From Chitinophagaceae bacterium (lineage in GTDB: Bacteria > Bacteroidota > Bacteroidia > Chitinophagales > Chitinophagaceae): a stretch of 64,000 nucleotides of DNA. Every line of letters starts with the position of its first letter. Position 1 is the first letter of the stretch. Made by a program: the position numbers and the translations under genes. The DNA is taken from positions 940,001 through 1,004,000 of the forward strand of contig JADJBP010000001.1 in the NCBI GenBank assembly GCA_016703625.1. The letters are read 5' to 3'. Of this stretch, positions 38,258 through 48,491 are shown one piece after another. Under the pieces are notes generated by a model that searched no databases, had not been told where the DNA came from, and worked only from the letters and a program-made list of their open reading frames with translations.

Positions 38258-38336
38258 GAGTCGGTCGGGAATCTGGAGTCGGGAGATCTGGAGTCGGGAG
38301 ACAAGAGTCAAGAGTCGGGAGTCGGGAGTCGGGAAT
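38258..38336 (+). repeat. Tandem GAGTCGGG repeats
   Basis: A run of 8-9 base units, GGAGTCGGG and variants (GAGTCAA, GATCTG), fills the start of the ccmB-ccmC gap, with at least six recognisable copies. The strand is purine-rich, and its G runs could form unusual structure. The rest of the 270-base gap is AT-rich with the ccmC promoter box. Confidence 0.75.
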
Positions 38337-38489
38337 TAGCTGATTCAAGCTACAATCTAAAACCGGCAGTCTTCAATAAATTAAAAGGTTTGAAAATCTG
38401 GCTTAGCTGCATCGATCTGAAAAGAAAGGGCAGAAATTCCAAAAATGAAAAACTAACACCAACCCTTTAGAATTAACTTTTAACTTCCT

Positions 38490-38497
38490 TATCTTTG
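38490..38497 (+). promoter_or_regulatory. Putative -7 box of ccmC
   Basis: TATCTTTG matches TAnnTTTG, 24 bases before the TTG start of ccmC; TTTAG at 38466-38470 lies 19-20 bases further upstream. Confidence 0.5.
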
Positions 38498-38520
38498 CCA
38501 CCTAATCAATTTTTGATTTC

Positions 38521-39219
38521 TTGCAAAAAAACTGGTGGAAAATATTATCCTTTTGTATCCTGGTCTACACGATAGTAGGAGGTTTTTTAATGGAAGTTCC
38601 CCGTTTGTTTATCCTCAATGAAACCATTCGCAACCTGTATTTTCATGTATGCATGTGGTTTGGTATGATGATCCTCTTTGGTACCAGTTTTGTTTACAGC
38701 ATTAAATAACTCAGGGGTTTTGGTTTACGCAACGATATTTTTGCCCATAATTTTGCAGCGGTTGGCTCTTTTTTTGGGATACTGGGTTATGCTACCGGTA
38801 CCATCTGGGCAAATTATACCTGGGTTTCTGATCAAAGCCAGTCACTGGGAAGTATTTTAAAAGAACCAAAACTGATCGGGGCAGCCATTGCCTTATTGAT
38901 CTACGGGGCTTATTTTGTATTGCGCGGGTCTTTTACCGATATGGATAAAAAAGCACGCATCAGTGCCGTGTATAATATTTTTGCCTTTGCCATGTTGTTT
39001 CCCAGTATCTGGATCATTCCAAGGCTGGTGGGCAGTTTACATCCGGGCGCACCCGGCAGCGACAGCGGTAACCCGGCCCTGAACTTTAAAGATGTTGACA
39101 GCCGGCTGCGTATGATCTTTTACCCGGCTATAATTGGCTGGACCTTATTGGGCGTTTGGATCGCTACTTTAAAGATCAGGTTACAATTAATTAAAGATAA
39201 ATCACTGTTAAATGAATAA
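38521..39219 (+). CDS. ccmC: Cytochrome c assembly protein CcmC (in-frame stop)
   Basis: About 232 residues, six membrane helices, heme handling for cytochrome c maturation. YFHVCMWFGMMILFGTSFVYS, GILGYATGTIWANYTW, GAYFVLRGSFTDMDKKARISAVYN and SLHPG match CcmC/CcsA-type proteins; the heme-binding tryptophan region is at GTIWANYTW. A TAA at 38707-38709 interrupts the gene, but the frame is the same on both sides, unlike the other breaks here. The segment after TW (VSDQSQSLGSILKE) is longer than the usual short GAWW loop, which hints at local sequence error. The start is TTG at 38521. Confidence 0.8.
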
Positions 39220-39429
39220 GCTAATCCCGTCTATATTACTGGTAATTTTGGTATGATACTGCATATAGCAGCATTTGCACAGGAGAAGCCCGAAATGGCA
39301 GATTTGATGCGGAGCAACGGAAAAATATATGTGGTGGTAGCGGTTTGTCTTACAATTTTAATTGGCCTGTTTATTTATGTTTTTTTATTAGACAGAAAAA
39401 TAAGCAGGCTGGAAAAGGGAAAGGATTAG
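39212..39429 (+). CDS. ccmD: CcmD-family small membrane protein (one frameshift)
   Basis: About 72 residues. The ATG overlaps the end of ccmC. MNKLIPSILLVIL is a hydrophobic start; a one-base insertion in TTTTGGTATGA breaks it, and the next frame continues MILHIAAFAQEKPEMAD. The core, MADLMRSNGKIYVVVAVCL, then ILIGLFIYVFLLDRKISRLEK, is typical of Bacteroidota CcmD. One helix with a basic tail; helps heme loading of CcmE in the known system. Confidence 0.8.
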
Positions 39430-39457
39430 TAATATAAACAATTAACCAGGCCCGCTT

Positions 39458-39535
39458 CCCCTTAAACGGTTTAACGTTAAACCTGTAAACGATTTAAACG
39501 TTAAACCCTTAAACTTTCAATTAACGATTGCTAAA
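39458..39535. repeat. Degenerate TTAAACG repeats
   Basis: Units like GTTTAACGTTAAACC, GATTTAAACGTTAAACC and TTAACGATT fill the ccmD-gdhA gap. Related to the CGTTAATC arrays at 15408 and 48316. Confidence 0.6.
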
Positions 39536-39550
39536 AATAAAATCAATTTT

Positions 39551-40969
39551 ATGAGTTCTCTACACGAATACACTTTCTTTCAAAACGTAGAAAGAAGTTT
39601 CGACAAAGCAGCCAAATTCACCAAATGGGATTTGGGTATTTTGCAGCAGATCAAAGCCTGTAACAGTGTTTACAGGATGCGTTTCCCCATTAAGCGTGAT
39701 GACGGCAGTATTGAGGTGATAGAAGCATACCGTGTTCAGCACAGCCAGCACAAATCACCCTGCAAAGGAGGTATACGTTTCAGTGATGAGGTAAACCAGG
39801 ATGAAGTAATGGCACTTGCCAGTTTAATGACCTACAAATGCGCCATTGTGAATGTACCCTTTGGTGGCGGTAAAGGCGGTATTAAGATCGACCCGCGAAA
39901 ATACAGCACTTATGAACTGGAAAAGATCACCCGCCGTTATACATCTGAACTGGTTAAGAAAAATTTTATCGGCCCCGGTATTGATGTTCCGGCGCCTGAT
40001 TACGGAACCGGCGAAAGGGAAATGGCCTGGATCGTGGATACTATGCGTCATTAAGGCCGGGCGAAATTGATGCTGCAGGATGTAACCGGTAAACCCATAA
40101 CACAGGGTGGAGTGCGTGGCAGAAAAGAAGCAACCGGGCTTGGTGTTTTCTATGGTATTCGTGAAGTATGCAATATGGAAGACCAGATGAAAAAGCTGGG
40201 CTTAACTACCGGTGTCAAGGGAAAAACAGTTGTGGTGCAGGGTTTGGGAAATGTAGGATTTCATACTGCACAGTTTTTCAGGCAGCATGGTGCCAAGGTG
40301 GTCGGGCTTGCCGAATACGAAGGCGCCATTTACAATGCTGACGGGCTCAATGAACTGGATGTGTTCAACCACCGCAAAGCAACCGGGTCCATTTTAAATT
40401 TTCCGGGTGCAACAAACCTGGCTTTGAATACGGATGCGCTGGAACTGGAATGCGACATATTAATTCCTGCTGCATTGGAGAATGTGATCAATGGCGAAAA
40501 TGCGGGCAGGGTTAAAGCAAAAATAATCGGTGAAGCGGCTAATGGTCCATGTACACCGGAAGCCGATGATATTTTCCTGGAACGCGGCATTTTATGTGTT
40601 CCGGATATGTACCTGAATGCAGGTGGTGTTACGGTAAGTTATTTTGAGTGGCTGAAAAACTTAAGCCATGTGCGTTATGGCCGTATGGAAAAGAAATTTA
40701 CAGAAAACCTCAATTCCCGTATTTTAGGACAGATAGAGGAAATGAGTGGCAAAAAAGTAAGCGATGCAGAAAGAACTTTCATCATGCACGGGCCCGATGA
40801 GGTTGACCTGGTGCACAGCGGACTGGAAGAAACGATGATCGCTGCTACCAAAGAGATCATGGATATCTGGAAAAGCAATCCTGATATCCCTGATATGCGT
40901 ACTGCTGCTTATATCAGTGCCATCAATAAAGTGGCCAACAGCTACAGCGAGTTGGGTATCTTCCCTTAA
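39551..40969 (+). CDS. gdhA: Glutamate dehydrogenase (Glu/Leu/Phe/Val family; frameshifted)
   Basis: About 473 residues. Interconverts glutamate and 2-oxoglutarate plus ammonia. CKGGIRFSDEVNQDEVMALASLMT, catalytic-lysine block PFGGGKGGIKIDP, GPGIDVPAPDYGTGEREMAW, then GKPITQGGVRGRKEATGLG, coenzyme motif VVQGLGNVGFHTAQFF and ANGPCTPEADDIF. Two indels near 40040-40080 (DTYASLRPGEIDAAG region) break the frame. Coenzyme choice is not decided from sequence. A terminator follows at 40991. Confidence 0.93.
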
Positions 40970-40990
40970 AATGATCATCATAGAAATAAC

Positions 40991-41021
40991 AGAGGCTGCC
41001 CTGCAAAGGCAGCCTCTTTGT
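40991..41021 (+). terminator. Rho-independent terminator
   Basis: AGAGGCTGCC (40991-41000) pairs perfectly with GGCAGCCTCT (41008-41017), after gdhA. Confidence 0.8.
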
Positions 41022-41064
41022 ATAGGTATGGGTTAAAAACGCCCCGGAATAAAATACAGGTATA

Positions 41065-41464
41065 TTATAATTTAACAACGTTCATCTGCTCAGTCACCTG
41101 CTGTTGCCTGCTGACTTTGTAAACCGCTTTTTTCCCTGTTTTTTTGCCGGTGATCACAAATTGTAAAACGGCATCACCCAGGTCATCGGTATTCAGTAAA
41201 AATTGTTTTGAGAAAACATGACCCTTTACATCACCGCTATACAATTCAATGCCTGTTTCATCGGTAATGGAAATACTGAATACACGGTCTTCTGATGTCC
41301 CGGTAAAGTTTAGCTGTATCAGCGGCTGGTTTTTAAAACTGCCTGCATATTTCAGTTCTACCGGCAGTGCATGATTTCGGGAAGTGGTATCGCCGGCAAT
41401 TGCCTGCATCAAACCCATTACCGAAAAAATAACAATGAAGAAAAATGATCCTGGTCTGTTTCAT
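41065..41464 (-). CDS. Small exported protein, unknown (one frameshift)
   Basis: About 132 residues. The signal peptide is rebuilt from two frames: MKQTRIIF (start 41464) and FIVIFSVMGLMQAIAGD; one T is missing from a T run. The rest (LPVELKYAGSFKNQPLIQLNF, VFSISITDETGIELYSGDVKG, DLGDAVLQFVITGKKTGKKAVYKV) looks like a single Ig-like beta sandwich. No known function and no sorting domain. The adjoining 41465-41795 has no convincing gene. Confidence 0.6.
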
Positions 41465-41795
41465 AAAGTTTAATTTAATGGTTAATAAAAATGATCATTA
41501 AGCAGGCAGCCGGATCTACAAATAGCAGGAATGGTTAAAAATGGTGCGGAACAGGTCCGTACATGTTGCAATGAACAGGTTGTTAATTGCTGTTGATGAA
41601 GTAAAACTAAGCTGCTTTTATTTCCGGTGCAAACCAACCTGTAGGGTAAATTGATTTGTCCAAATGAAAAAGGTGAAGTTGAAATGCCTGTTGGTAAAGG
41701 GTTTAAGCAATTTCCTGGAATTACCGCCAAATGGATTCCAGGGAAAAAATACAACCATCATTTAACAGTAAGTTTACAATGGGATAGCTTGTTGT

Positions 41796-42029
41796 TTAAT
41801 TTTCCACTTTGTAAATGGTGCGCATGGCAATCTTTCCGCAGTGTGTGCACCGGGCACTTGTTTTTGGGTTTCCGAAAGCTTTATAACGAATGCCGCCGAT
41901 ATCCCAAATACTGGTTTCTTTTCCGCAGGAACACGTGAAACGGTAACGCATAGAGTCTGCCATCATTTTTTCAAATGTTGATCCGGATGAAAATAATTTT
42001 ACAATTTTTTGGGCCAGGCTCAGTTTCAT
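41796..42029 (-). CDS. Small zinc-ribbon-like protein, unknown
   Basis: 77 residues, with ATG at 42029 (MKLSLAQKIVKLF) preferred because the upstream extension looks non-coding. Two cysteine pairs, CSCG and CTHCG, about 33 residues apart, would bind one zinc. In between is WDIGGIRYKAFGNPK. Cytosolic; could bind nucleic acid or a protein partner, but no family is recognised. Confidence 0.6.
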   Translation of the reverse strand: MKLSLAQKIVKLFSSGSTFEKMMADSMRYRFTCSCGKETSIWDIGGIRYKAFGNPKTSARCTHCGKIAMRTIYKVEN

Positions 42030-42298
42030 TTTTTTTAAATTGAACAGGCTTCTTTGAATATATACAGATACTGACCGGCATACAAAGGATTTTGATGCAA
42101 GATCAAGATAAAGTAACGGAAATTTATCTGAAACTAAAAGCAATATTTACCCCCGGGATACCTCCCAAGCGTAATAAGAAATGGCCAGGCTGCTTTACCA
42201 GTGCAGCATCTCTATTTTTACTAAACGGTACTTAAAGTATTTATATGATTTTATTTCACTTTAAAATTATTTTATGCTTAGTTTAGTAAAAAAAATGC

Positions 42299-43109
42299 AT
42301 GAAAACTCTGGAAGAACTTAAAACAGATAAAACTACTTTCTATCGGTGAAGCCATTTCCGACGGCTGGGGCTTGGTTTCAAAATACCTGGGCTATTATAT
42401 ACTTGGTGCTGTACTTACTTTTGCCATTGGCATCGGCGTTGGTATCATACCGATAGTTGGCGGTATAGCCAATAACCTGGTACTAAGCCCCTGTTTAATG
42501 GGTGGTGCCATTTATATAACCTGGCGCATTTCAAAAGGAATTGGCTGGACAGATTTTGGCGATATGTTCAAAGGGTTTAATTTTTTAGGTCCCATCGTGA
42601 TCAGTACGCTTATCCAGACCTCTATAACTGTGATCCTGATGATCTTGTTTTTCTTAAATTACCTGGACCAGATCATTGAACTGTTCAGGCTGGGCCAGGG
42701 CTCAGATGTATTTACAAACCAGGAAGAAATAAAGGATCTGTTTATACAGATGGTCAACCCGGAATCGGTGATCTTGTTTGTGATACTGATGTTTGCCCTC
42801 ATGCTGATCTCTGTTATCTGGGCATTTAAAACCCATTTTATCATTATTTATAAAATGCAGGCATGGCCTGCCATGGATATGAGCCGCAGGCTGGCTACCC
42901 ATAACCTGCTGCCTTTGATCGGGCTTTTTATCGTTTTGGGTTTTATTGTGTTGATCAGCGCCATACCCTGTGGTATCGGTTTACTGTTCAGTTTGCCGCT
43001 TGTCATAGGTACAACTTACAGCGCTTTTGCCCAAATTACACAATGCGACCGTGCAGATGAAATGAATGAGGATATGTTTGATTTTATGGCTGAAAATAAA
43101 CAGCAGTAG
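42299..43109 (+). CDS. Integral membrane protein, unknown (one frameshift)
   Basis: About 269 residues with five or six hydrophobic helices (ILGAVLTFAIGIGVGIIPIVGG, ISTLIQTSITVILMILFFLNYL, VILFVILMFALMLISVIWAF, LIGLFIVLGFIVLISAIPCG) and an acidic cytosolic end (DEMNEDMFDFMAENKQQ). The ATG 42299 gives MKTLEELKTD; one extra base in the AAAAC run near 42335 breaks the frame, after which KLLSIGEAISDGWG continues. Similar proteins in the phylum are of unknown function. Confidence 0.65.
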
Positions 43110-43152
43110 TCCGGAACAATTGTTTATAATATGCGGGCTGTTATTTAAATTA

Positions 43153-44632
43153 TCATTTCTGTATTGGCCTGAGTTTTTTTAATACCTGCACAGCATTATT
43201 GTTCTGTGGATTTAGTTTCAGCGACTGTTCATAGTTTTTAATAGCCAGCGGAATATTGTCAAGTTCTGCATAGATCTCGCCAAGGCTGTCAAATGCATTT
43301 GCACTTAACGGGTACAGATATACATTGAGCTTAAATATTTCCAGCGCATCGGCCATCCTTTTTTGATTAATGAGTTTATAACCCCAGCTGTTTATTTCAT
43401 TTTCTGTTAAAACAAAACCGGCATTTTCCTTTTTAATTGCTTAACGGATTCAACTGCATTTTTAAATCCTGATTGCTCTAACCCGGTCCTTAATTTTTTA
43501 ACAGGTGCCGACAGCCCGAACCCATTTGATTCTTTCATATCCGGTATAAATAATCCTGCAAGTTCATCGATGAATACATCCGGTGAGCCACCGGCTAAAT
43601 TCGTGAGTACAATAATAGAAAGATCATCCTGCGGGTAAACAAAATACTGAGCGCTCCTACAGCTGCTGCAGCAGGATGTTCCGCTCTTGCAACAATTGGC
43701 CAGCCTGCTGCATAGCCGTTCAATAAACTGTTGAAGCCACCGGTTTTACCGGTGTTAAGTTTTGCAGGAGCCCAAAGGGAGGCCAAACTTGATTGTTGTT
43801 TAAGCAGGCGTTTATTTTGCAATGCAATCACCCAGTTTGCCATTTCTTTTGCAGTTGAACTCATGCCTGCAGCGGTTTGCAGCGATACCGGAAAAGAGAA
43901 GAACATATTGATGAGCTTTCCTTTTGAATAACGGTATCCGCCGGCAGCATTGGCAATCACTTCTTTTGTAGCGCCAAAACCGGCCTTAATGGTTTTGGTC
44001 ATTCCTGCTTTTTGCAACTGTTCTTTTGTGATATATTCGGAAAAGGGCATTCCGCTTAATGTATCAATGATGCGGCCAAGCAATAAATAATTGGTTTGGT
44101 TATAGCTGAATTTTTCGCCCGGTTTAAAATCAACAGGTGCTGCCAGTACCTGCTTCCAGGATGCTGCTTCACCGGCTGCAATTAAAACCGATTCTTCTTC
44201 ATCAACAATATCAGGAATGCCGGAAGTATGCGACAGTAATTGCTGTATCGTTACAGCTTTCCAGGCTTCGGGTATGTTGGTAAGATAGGCAGATACCGGT
44301 GAAGACAGGGTTAGTTTACCTGCTTCGGCCAGCTGCATGATGGCAACCCCGGTAAAGGCCTTGGTAATGGAATTGATGGTAAAAACAGTCTTGTCAGTTA
44401 CGGGTATTGAATCCTGTACATTGGCAAGGCCGTAGTTACCGGTCTTGATAATTTTCCCGTTTCTCACTATGGCTAACTGTAATCCGGGGATTTTCCGTTG
44501 CTGCATTTGTTTTGCCACAAAAAGATCAATACTGTCGGGTTGTGCATAAAGGGGATAGCTACAGGAGAAAAACACCAGCATTATAAATCCTGTTTTAAGA
44601 TAACCGGTCTGTGAATTCAATTTGAGCGCCAT
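43153..44632 (-). CDS. Serine hydrolase (class C beta-lactamase fold) with C-terminal TPR (frameshifted)
   Basis: About 490 residues. Signal peptide (TGFIMLVFFSCSYPLYAQ). Beta-lactamase/DD-peptidase fold: nucleophile S..K in INSITKAFTGVAIMQ, second motif YNQTNYLLLGR, LLSHTSGIPD. The fold's last strands appear in another frame (VFVYPQDDLSIIVLTNLAGG). The C-terminal part (43153-43390) holds a TPR pair (SANAFDSLGEIYAELDNIPL; AIKNYEQSLKLNPQNNNAVQ). Frames change near 43650 and 43440. Probable periplasmic esterase/peptidase; not evidence of antibiotic resistance. Confidence 0.8.
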
Positions 44633-45000
44633 AATTTTGATGTTGATCAGGTGTATGAGTTTTTAAAACTGTTTTGCATAAAACGGGTAACTCTGCAATT
44701 AGTTACTTTATTTTTCAAAACGCAAAAGTAACGGCCTTTACTGCCAATTTCATGAACCGGGGTTAAGAAAAGATAAAAAAGGTTACCGGCTTTGTGAAAG
44801 AATGGTAGATCAGCTGTTGTAAGGGATTTAAGCTTCAGATCGGGCCAGCCATTTCCATTTTACCCTGTAAAAAATAATTCTCTTTGTTTTTACGTTTACT
44901 TCTACATTTGTACCTGCATTTTGTTTTGATCATGATATTCAATACAGGATGCAGGATTATAATATTTATAATTACCCTGACGAAGGTTTAAATTTACAGA
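44633..45000. promoter_or_regulatory. Intergenic region with candidate kup promoter
   Basis: About 370 bases without a gene between divergent genes. TACATTTG at 44903-44910 fits the -7 consensus on the plus strand, and TTTG at 44883-44886 lies 16 bases upstream, shorter than the usual 19. A start there would leave a leader of about 85 bases before kup. No RNA element recognised. Confidence 0.4.
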
Positions 45001-46984
45001 GTGTCGAAACATGTTAACAAGGTTACAGCAGCAGGCTTACTGGTTGCTTTAGGAATTATTTACGGCGATATTGGAACTTCCCCGCTTTACGTTTTTAATT
45101 CCATTATCAAAGGCAGGGTCGTTAACGAAGTGCTGATACTGGGTACCCTTTCCCTGATCATCTGGACGATCACCTTACTCACTACCATTAAGTATGTAGT
45201 TATGGTGTTAAGGGCCGATAACCGTGGTGAGGGCGGTATTTTCTCTTTGTTTGCCCTTGTACGGCGGCGTAAAAAATGGCTGGTCATACCGGCCATGATC
45301 GGTGGTGCAGCCCTTTTATCGGATGGTATCATAACACCACCCATTTCCATTACATCGGCCATTGAAGGTTTAAAGGAACTGCCCAGGTTTCATGATCTGA
45401 GCCAGGATACCATTGTTTATATTGTACTCGGCATCATTGCCGTATTCTTTTTTACCCAGCAGTTTGGAACCAGTAATATTGGTAAATTATTTGGCCCGTT
45501 CATGTCGCTGTGGTTTGGCATGCTGGCTATTTTAGGGCTTATTCATATCAGCGACGACTTCTCCATATTCAGGGCTTTGAATCCCTATTATGCCATTCAT
45601 TTCCTGTTTACTTACCCCGAAGGTTTTTGGTTATTGGGTGCAGTTTTTTATGTACCACAGGTGCCGAGGCACTGTACAGCGACCTGGGGCATTGCGGACG
45701 CGGAAATATCCGCATATCCTGGATCTTTGTAAAAACCTGCCTGCTGATAAATTATTTCGGACAGGGTGCAAGCATTTTAAAACACCATAGCGGAAAATTA
45801 CTGGATAAGGCAACCGTCAATGTAGAAGGGATCAATGCTTTTTACGACCTCATGCCCAACTGGTTTATTGTTCCGGGTGTTATTATTGCCACCAGTGCCG
45901 CCATCATTGCCAGCCAGGCCATGGTATCGGGTTCGTTTACGCTGATCAGTGAAGCCATACGCCTGAACCTTTGGCCAAAACTCAAGATCAATTACCCTAC
46001 AGAAGCAAAAAGGCCAGATCTTTATTCCGGCCATTAATTTGCTCCTTTTTGTAGGTTGTGGGAGTCGTTTTGTTTTTCCGCGAGTCGGCTAAAATGGAGG
46101 CTGCTTACGGTTTAGCCATTATCACCACCATGTTTATGACCACCATCCTGTTTGCCAATTACATGGTATTGCACAGGGTTAAACCATTGTGGATCTATAT
46201 ATTCCTCACTGCATATATCATCATTGAATCATCCTTCCTGGTAGCCTTGATGGATAAATTTTTACACGGCGGTTATATCACCCTGATGATCGGTTTCTTC
46301 CTGTTCTCTATTATGTATGTATGGTACCGCAGCCGCAAGATCAAGAACCGGTATGTGGAATTTGTACGTATGGATGAGTATGTGCCCAAACTGGAAGAAT
46401 TGAGCAATGATTCATCTGTACCTAAGTATGCCACACACCTGGTGTATTTAACAAGTGCCAATAATCCCAAGGAGATTGAACATAAGATCATTTATTCGAT
46501 CCTGAGCGGCAAACCCAAAAGGGCTGATATTTTCTGGTTTGTACATGTGGATACCATGGATGACCCGTATACCTGCGAGTATTCTGTAGAACATATTATT
46601 CCAAATGACATCATCAGGGTAGAGTTCAGGCTTGGCTTCAGAATGCAGCCCCGCATAAACCTGATGTTCAAAAAAGTGGTGGAAGACCTGGTGGTTAACC
46701 GCGAAGTGAATGTGACCAGCCGTTACGACAGCCAGCAGCGGAATAATATGGCCGGCGATTTTAAATTTATCGTGATGGAGAAATTCCTGAGCCAGGATAA
46801 TGAACTGCCGTTCTTTGAAAGGATCGTCATGCGTTCTTATTTTTGGTTAAAATCAATTTCGCTCAACGAAGAAAAGGGATTTGGGCTTGAACAGAGTACG
46901 GTATTGGTTGAAAAATTCCCGCTGATCATTGCACCGGTGAGTAATTTAAAACTTAAACGTACTTACCCTGAAGAGGAAGAATAA
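45001..46984 (+). CDS. kup: KUP-family potassium transporter (two frameshifts)
   Basis: About 660 residues, some twelve membrane helices, proton-coupled K+ uptake. GIIYGDIGTSPLYVFNSII, RADNRGEGGIFSLFALV, LLSDGIITPPISITSAIEGL, GAEALYSDLGHCGRGNIR, NWFIVPGVIIATSAAIIASQ and GQIFIPAINLLL are family marks, followed by a cytosolic C-terminal domain. The frame breaks near 45660 and 46010. Starts with GTG at 45001. Confidence 0.92.
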
Positions 46985-47128
46985 TGCCCCTTAACCCCTA
47001 AAGGGGAACCTGGTATTTTTGGTGCCAGTCACTTTTTTATAAGTAAGATCAGCAGTTTGGATTTAGAAAGATGTTAATCCTGTAAACTGTAAAAGTCCCT
47101 TTCGAGCGAAGTCGAAGAAAAGGTAGAT
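46984..47128. repeat. Intergenic repeats (CCCCTTAACCCCTAAAGGGG; TTTCGAGCGAAGTCGAA)
   Basis: CCCCTTAACCCCTAAAGGGG at 46986-47005 nearly equals CCCCTAACCCCTAAAGGGG at about 989-1007 in the rRNA spacer, so this short palindrome is dispersed. A second inverted repeat, CTTTCGAGCGAAGTCGAAG, lies at about 47099-47117, just before the rhodanese gene. Confidence 0.6.
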
Positions 47129-47437
47129 ATGTGTATGCATTCAATAACCGCCATAGCATTAAAGGATAAAATAGACAGCGCTGAAGATATTCAGCTGATC
47201 GATGTACGTGAACCAGAAGAACATGCTGAGTTTAATATCGGTGGTGAGTTAATTCCCCTGCATGAAATAGTACAGCAGGTTACAGGAATATCAACGGATA
47301 AACCTGTCATCATCTATTGCCGCAAAGGTATACGCAGCCAGATCGCGATTCAACGGCTGCAGGAAAAGTTTCCATTTACAAATCTCTTCAATTTAACTGG
47401 CGGCACCGAAGCGTGGAAGAAACAGTTTAATGTTTGA
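47129..47437 (+). CDS. Rhodanese-like domain protein
   Basis: 102 residues, single rhodanese domain. QLIDVREPEEHAEFNIGGEL and active-site cysteine loop YCRKGIRSQIA (C at about 87 before RKGIRS), then LTGGTEAWKKQF. It likely handles sulfane sulfur in the cytosol. The ATG at 47135 is an equally possible start. The sulfur donor and acceptor are unknown. Confidence 0.88.
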   Translation: MCMHSITAIALKDKIDSAEDIQLIDVREPEEHAEFNIGGELIPLHEIVQQVTGISTDKPVIIYCRKGIRSQIAIQRLQEKFPFTNLFNLTGGTEAWKKQFNV

Positions 47438-47526
47438 TGTTTGTAGTTAGTTGTTAATCCGGGAATACTTAATTTAACAGTGCACAAAAAACGATAAACC
47501 AAAAACTACAAACAACAAACTGACTT

Positions 47527-48315
47527 TTGCTTCAAATTGCCCTCTATATCATCATTGGCATTGCAGTATTATCTGTTATTGCATTTTTTGTGCAGGAGCG
47601 GTTTATTTTCAAACCCGAAAAACTTAAGCAAGATTTTATTTATAAATACGATGTACCCTTTGAGGAATTGTTTTTTGATGTAGAGCCCGGTGTGCGTATC
47701 AATGGCCTTCATTTTACTGTTACAGATCCATTGGGCCTGGTACTTTATTTTCATGGCAACAGCCGCAGCATAAAAGGCTGGGCAAAATATGCAAAAGATT
47801 TTGCTCGGTATAATTATGATGTAGTGCTGGTAGATTACCGAGGCTTTGGCAAAAGCACCGGCAAGCGCAACGAAAAAGATATGCTCGGCGATATGCAGTT
47901 TGTGTATGAAACGCTGGCAGCAAAATATCATGAGAATCATATACTGGTTTACGGCCGCAGCATGGGCAGTGGCTTTGCTGCCAAGATCGCCTGCGATAAC
48001 ACGCCCCGTTATTTGATCCTGGATGCGCCTTATTACAGTTTTAAAAAAGCAGTGGAAAGGTTTTTGCCCATGCTGCCTGTGCGTTTTGTGTTGCGCTATC
48101 ATATGCGTACCGATAAATGGATAACCAAAGTTAATTGCCATGCTTACATCCTCCATGGTACCCGCGACTGGATATTGCCCATTCACAACAGCGAAAAACT
48201 GCAGGCGCTGAATCCTCGGAAAATAACACTCATCCGCATACCCGGCGGCGGGCATAATAACCTGCCATCATTCCCGGAGTACCATAATTTTGTAAGGGAT
48301 ATTTTGCAGTACTAA
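47527..48315 (+). CDS. Membrane-anchored alpha/beta hydrolase, paralog 1
   Basis: 262 residues. N-terminal membrane helix (LYIIIGIAVLSVIAFFVQ), then FKPEKL, LYFHGNSRSIKGWAKYAKDF, VDYRGFGKSTGKRNE, nucleophile elbow GRSMGSGFAAK, and late His in PGGGHNNLPSF. Fold and anchor resemble BEM46/ABHD13-type serine hydrolases; the substrate is unknown. Starts with TTG at 47527. Followed by a related gene at 48492. Confidence 0.85.
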   Translation: MLQIALYIIIGIAVLSVIAFFVQERFIFKPEKLKQDFIYKYDVPFEELFFDVEPGVRINGLHFTVTDPLGLVLYFHGNSRSIKGWAKYAKDFARYNYDVVLVDYRGFGKSTGKRNEKDMLGDMQFVYETLAAKYHENHILVYGRSMGSGFAAKIACDNTPRYLILDAPYYSFKKAVERFLPMLPVRFVLRYHMRTDKWITKVNCHAYILHGTRDWILPIHNSEKLQALNPRKITLIRIPGGGHNNLPSFPEYHNFVRDILQY

Positions 48316-48480
48316 AGCAATGTTAATCCGTTAATCCGTATAAACGTTAATCCGTAAAAACGTTAATACGTAATGACCATTTCCCGGATCAACCAATTAA
48401 CCAATTAACCAATTAACCAATTAACGGATTAACGTATTAACAAGTTAACCAATTAACGGATTAACATATTAACCAATACC
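48316..48480. repeat. Array of TTAATCCGTTAA / AACCAATTAACC units
   Basis: About 160 bases of degenerate direct repeats: first GTTAATCCGT units, then at least six AATTAACC units (CCAATTAACCAATTAACC), then GGATTAAC units. The two halves are roughly inverse to each other, so the array could form a long imperfect hairpin between the two hydrolase genes. Confidence 0.8.
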
Positions 48481-48491
48481 TTTGCCGCTTC

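Noticed and set aside
43153..44632. Antibiotic-resistance beta-lactamase
   Set aside because: The motifs fit the broad serine hydrolase family; TPR fusion and context give no support for resistance.
47569..48255. 228-residue open frame antisense to the alpha/beta hydrolase
   Set aside because: A codon-bias shadow of the real gene, whose catalytic motifs are intact on the plus strand.
48316..48480. CRISPR array
   Set aside because: Units are 8-13 bases, degenerate and without spacers; no cas genes are nearby.
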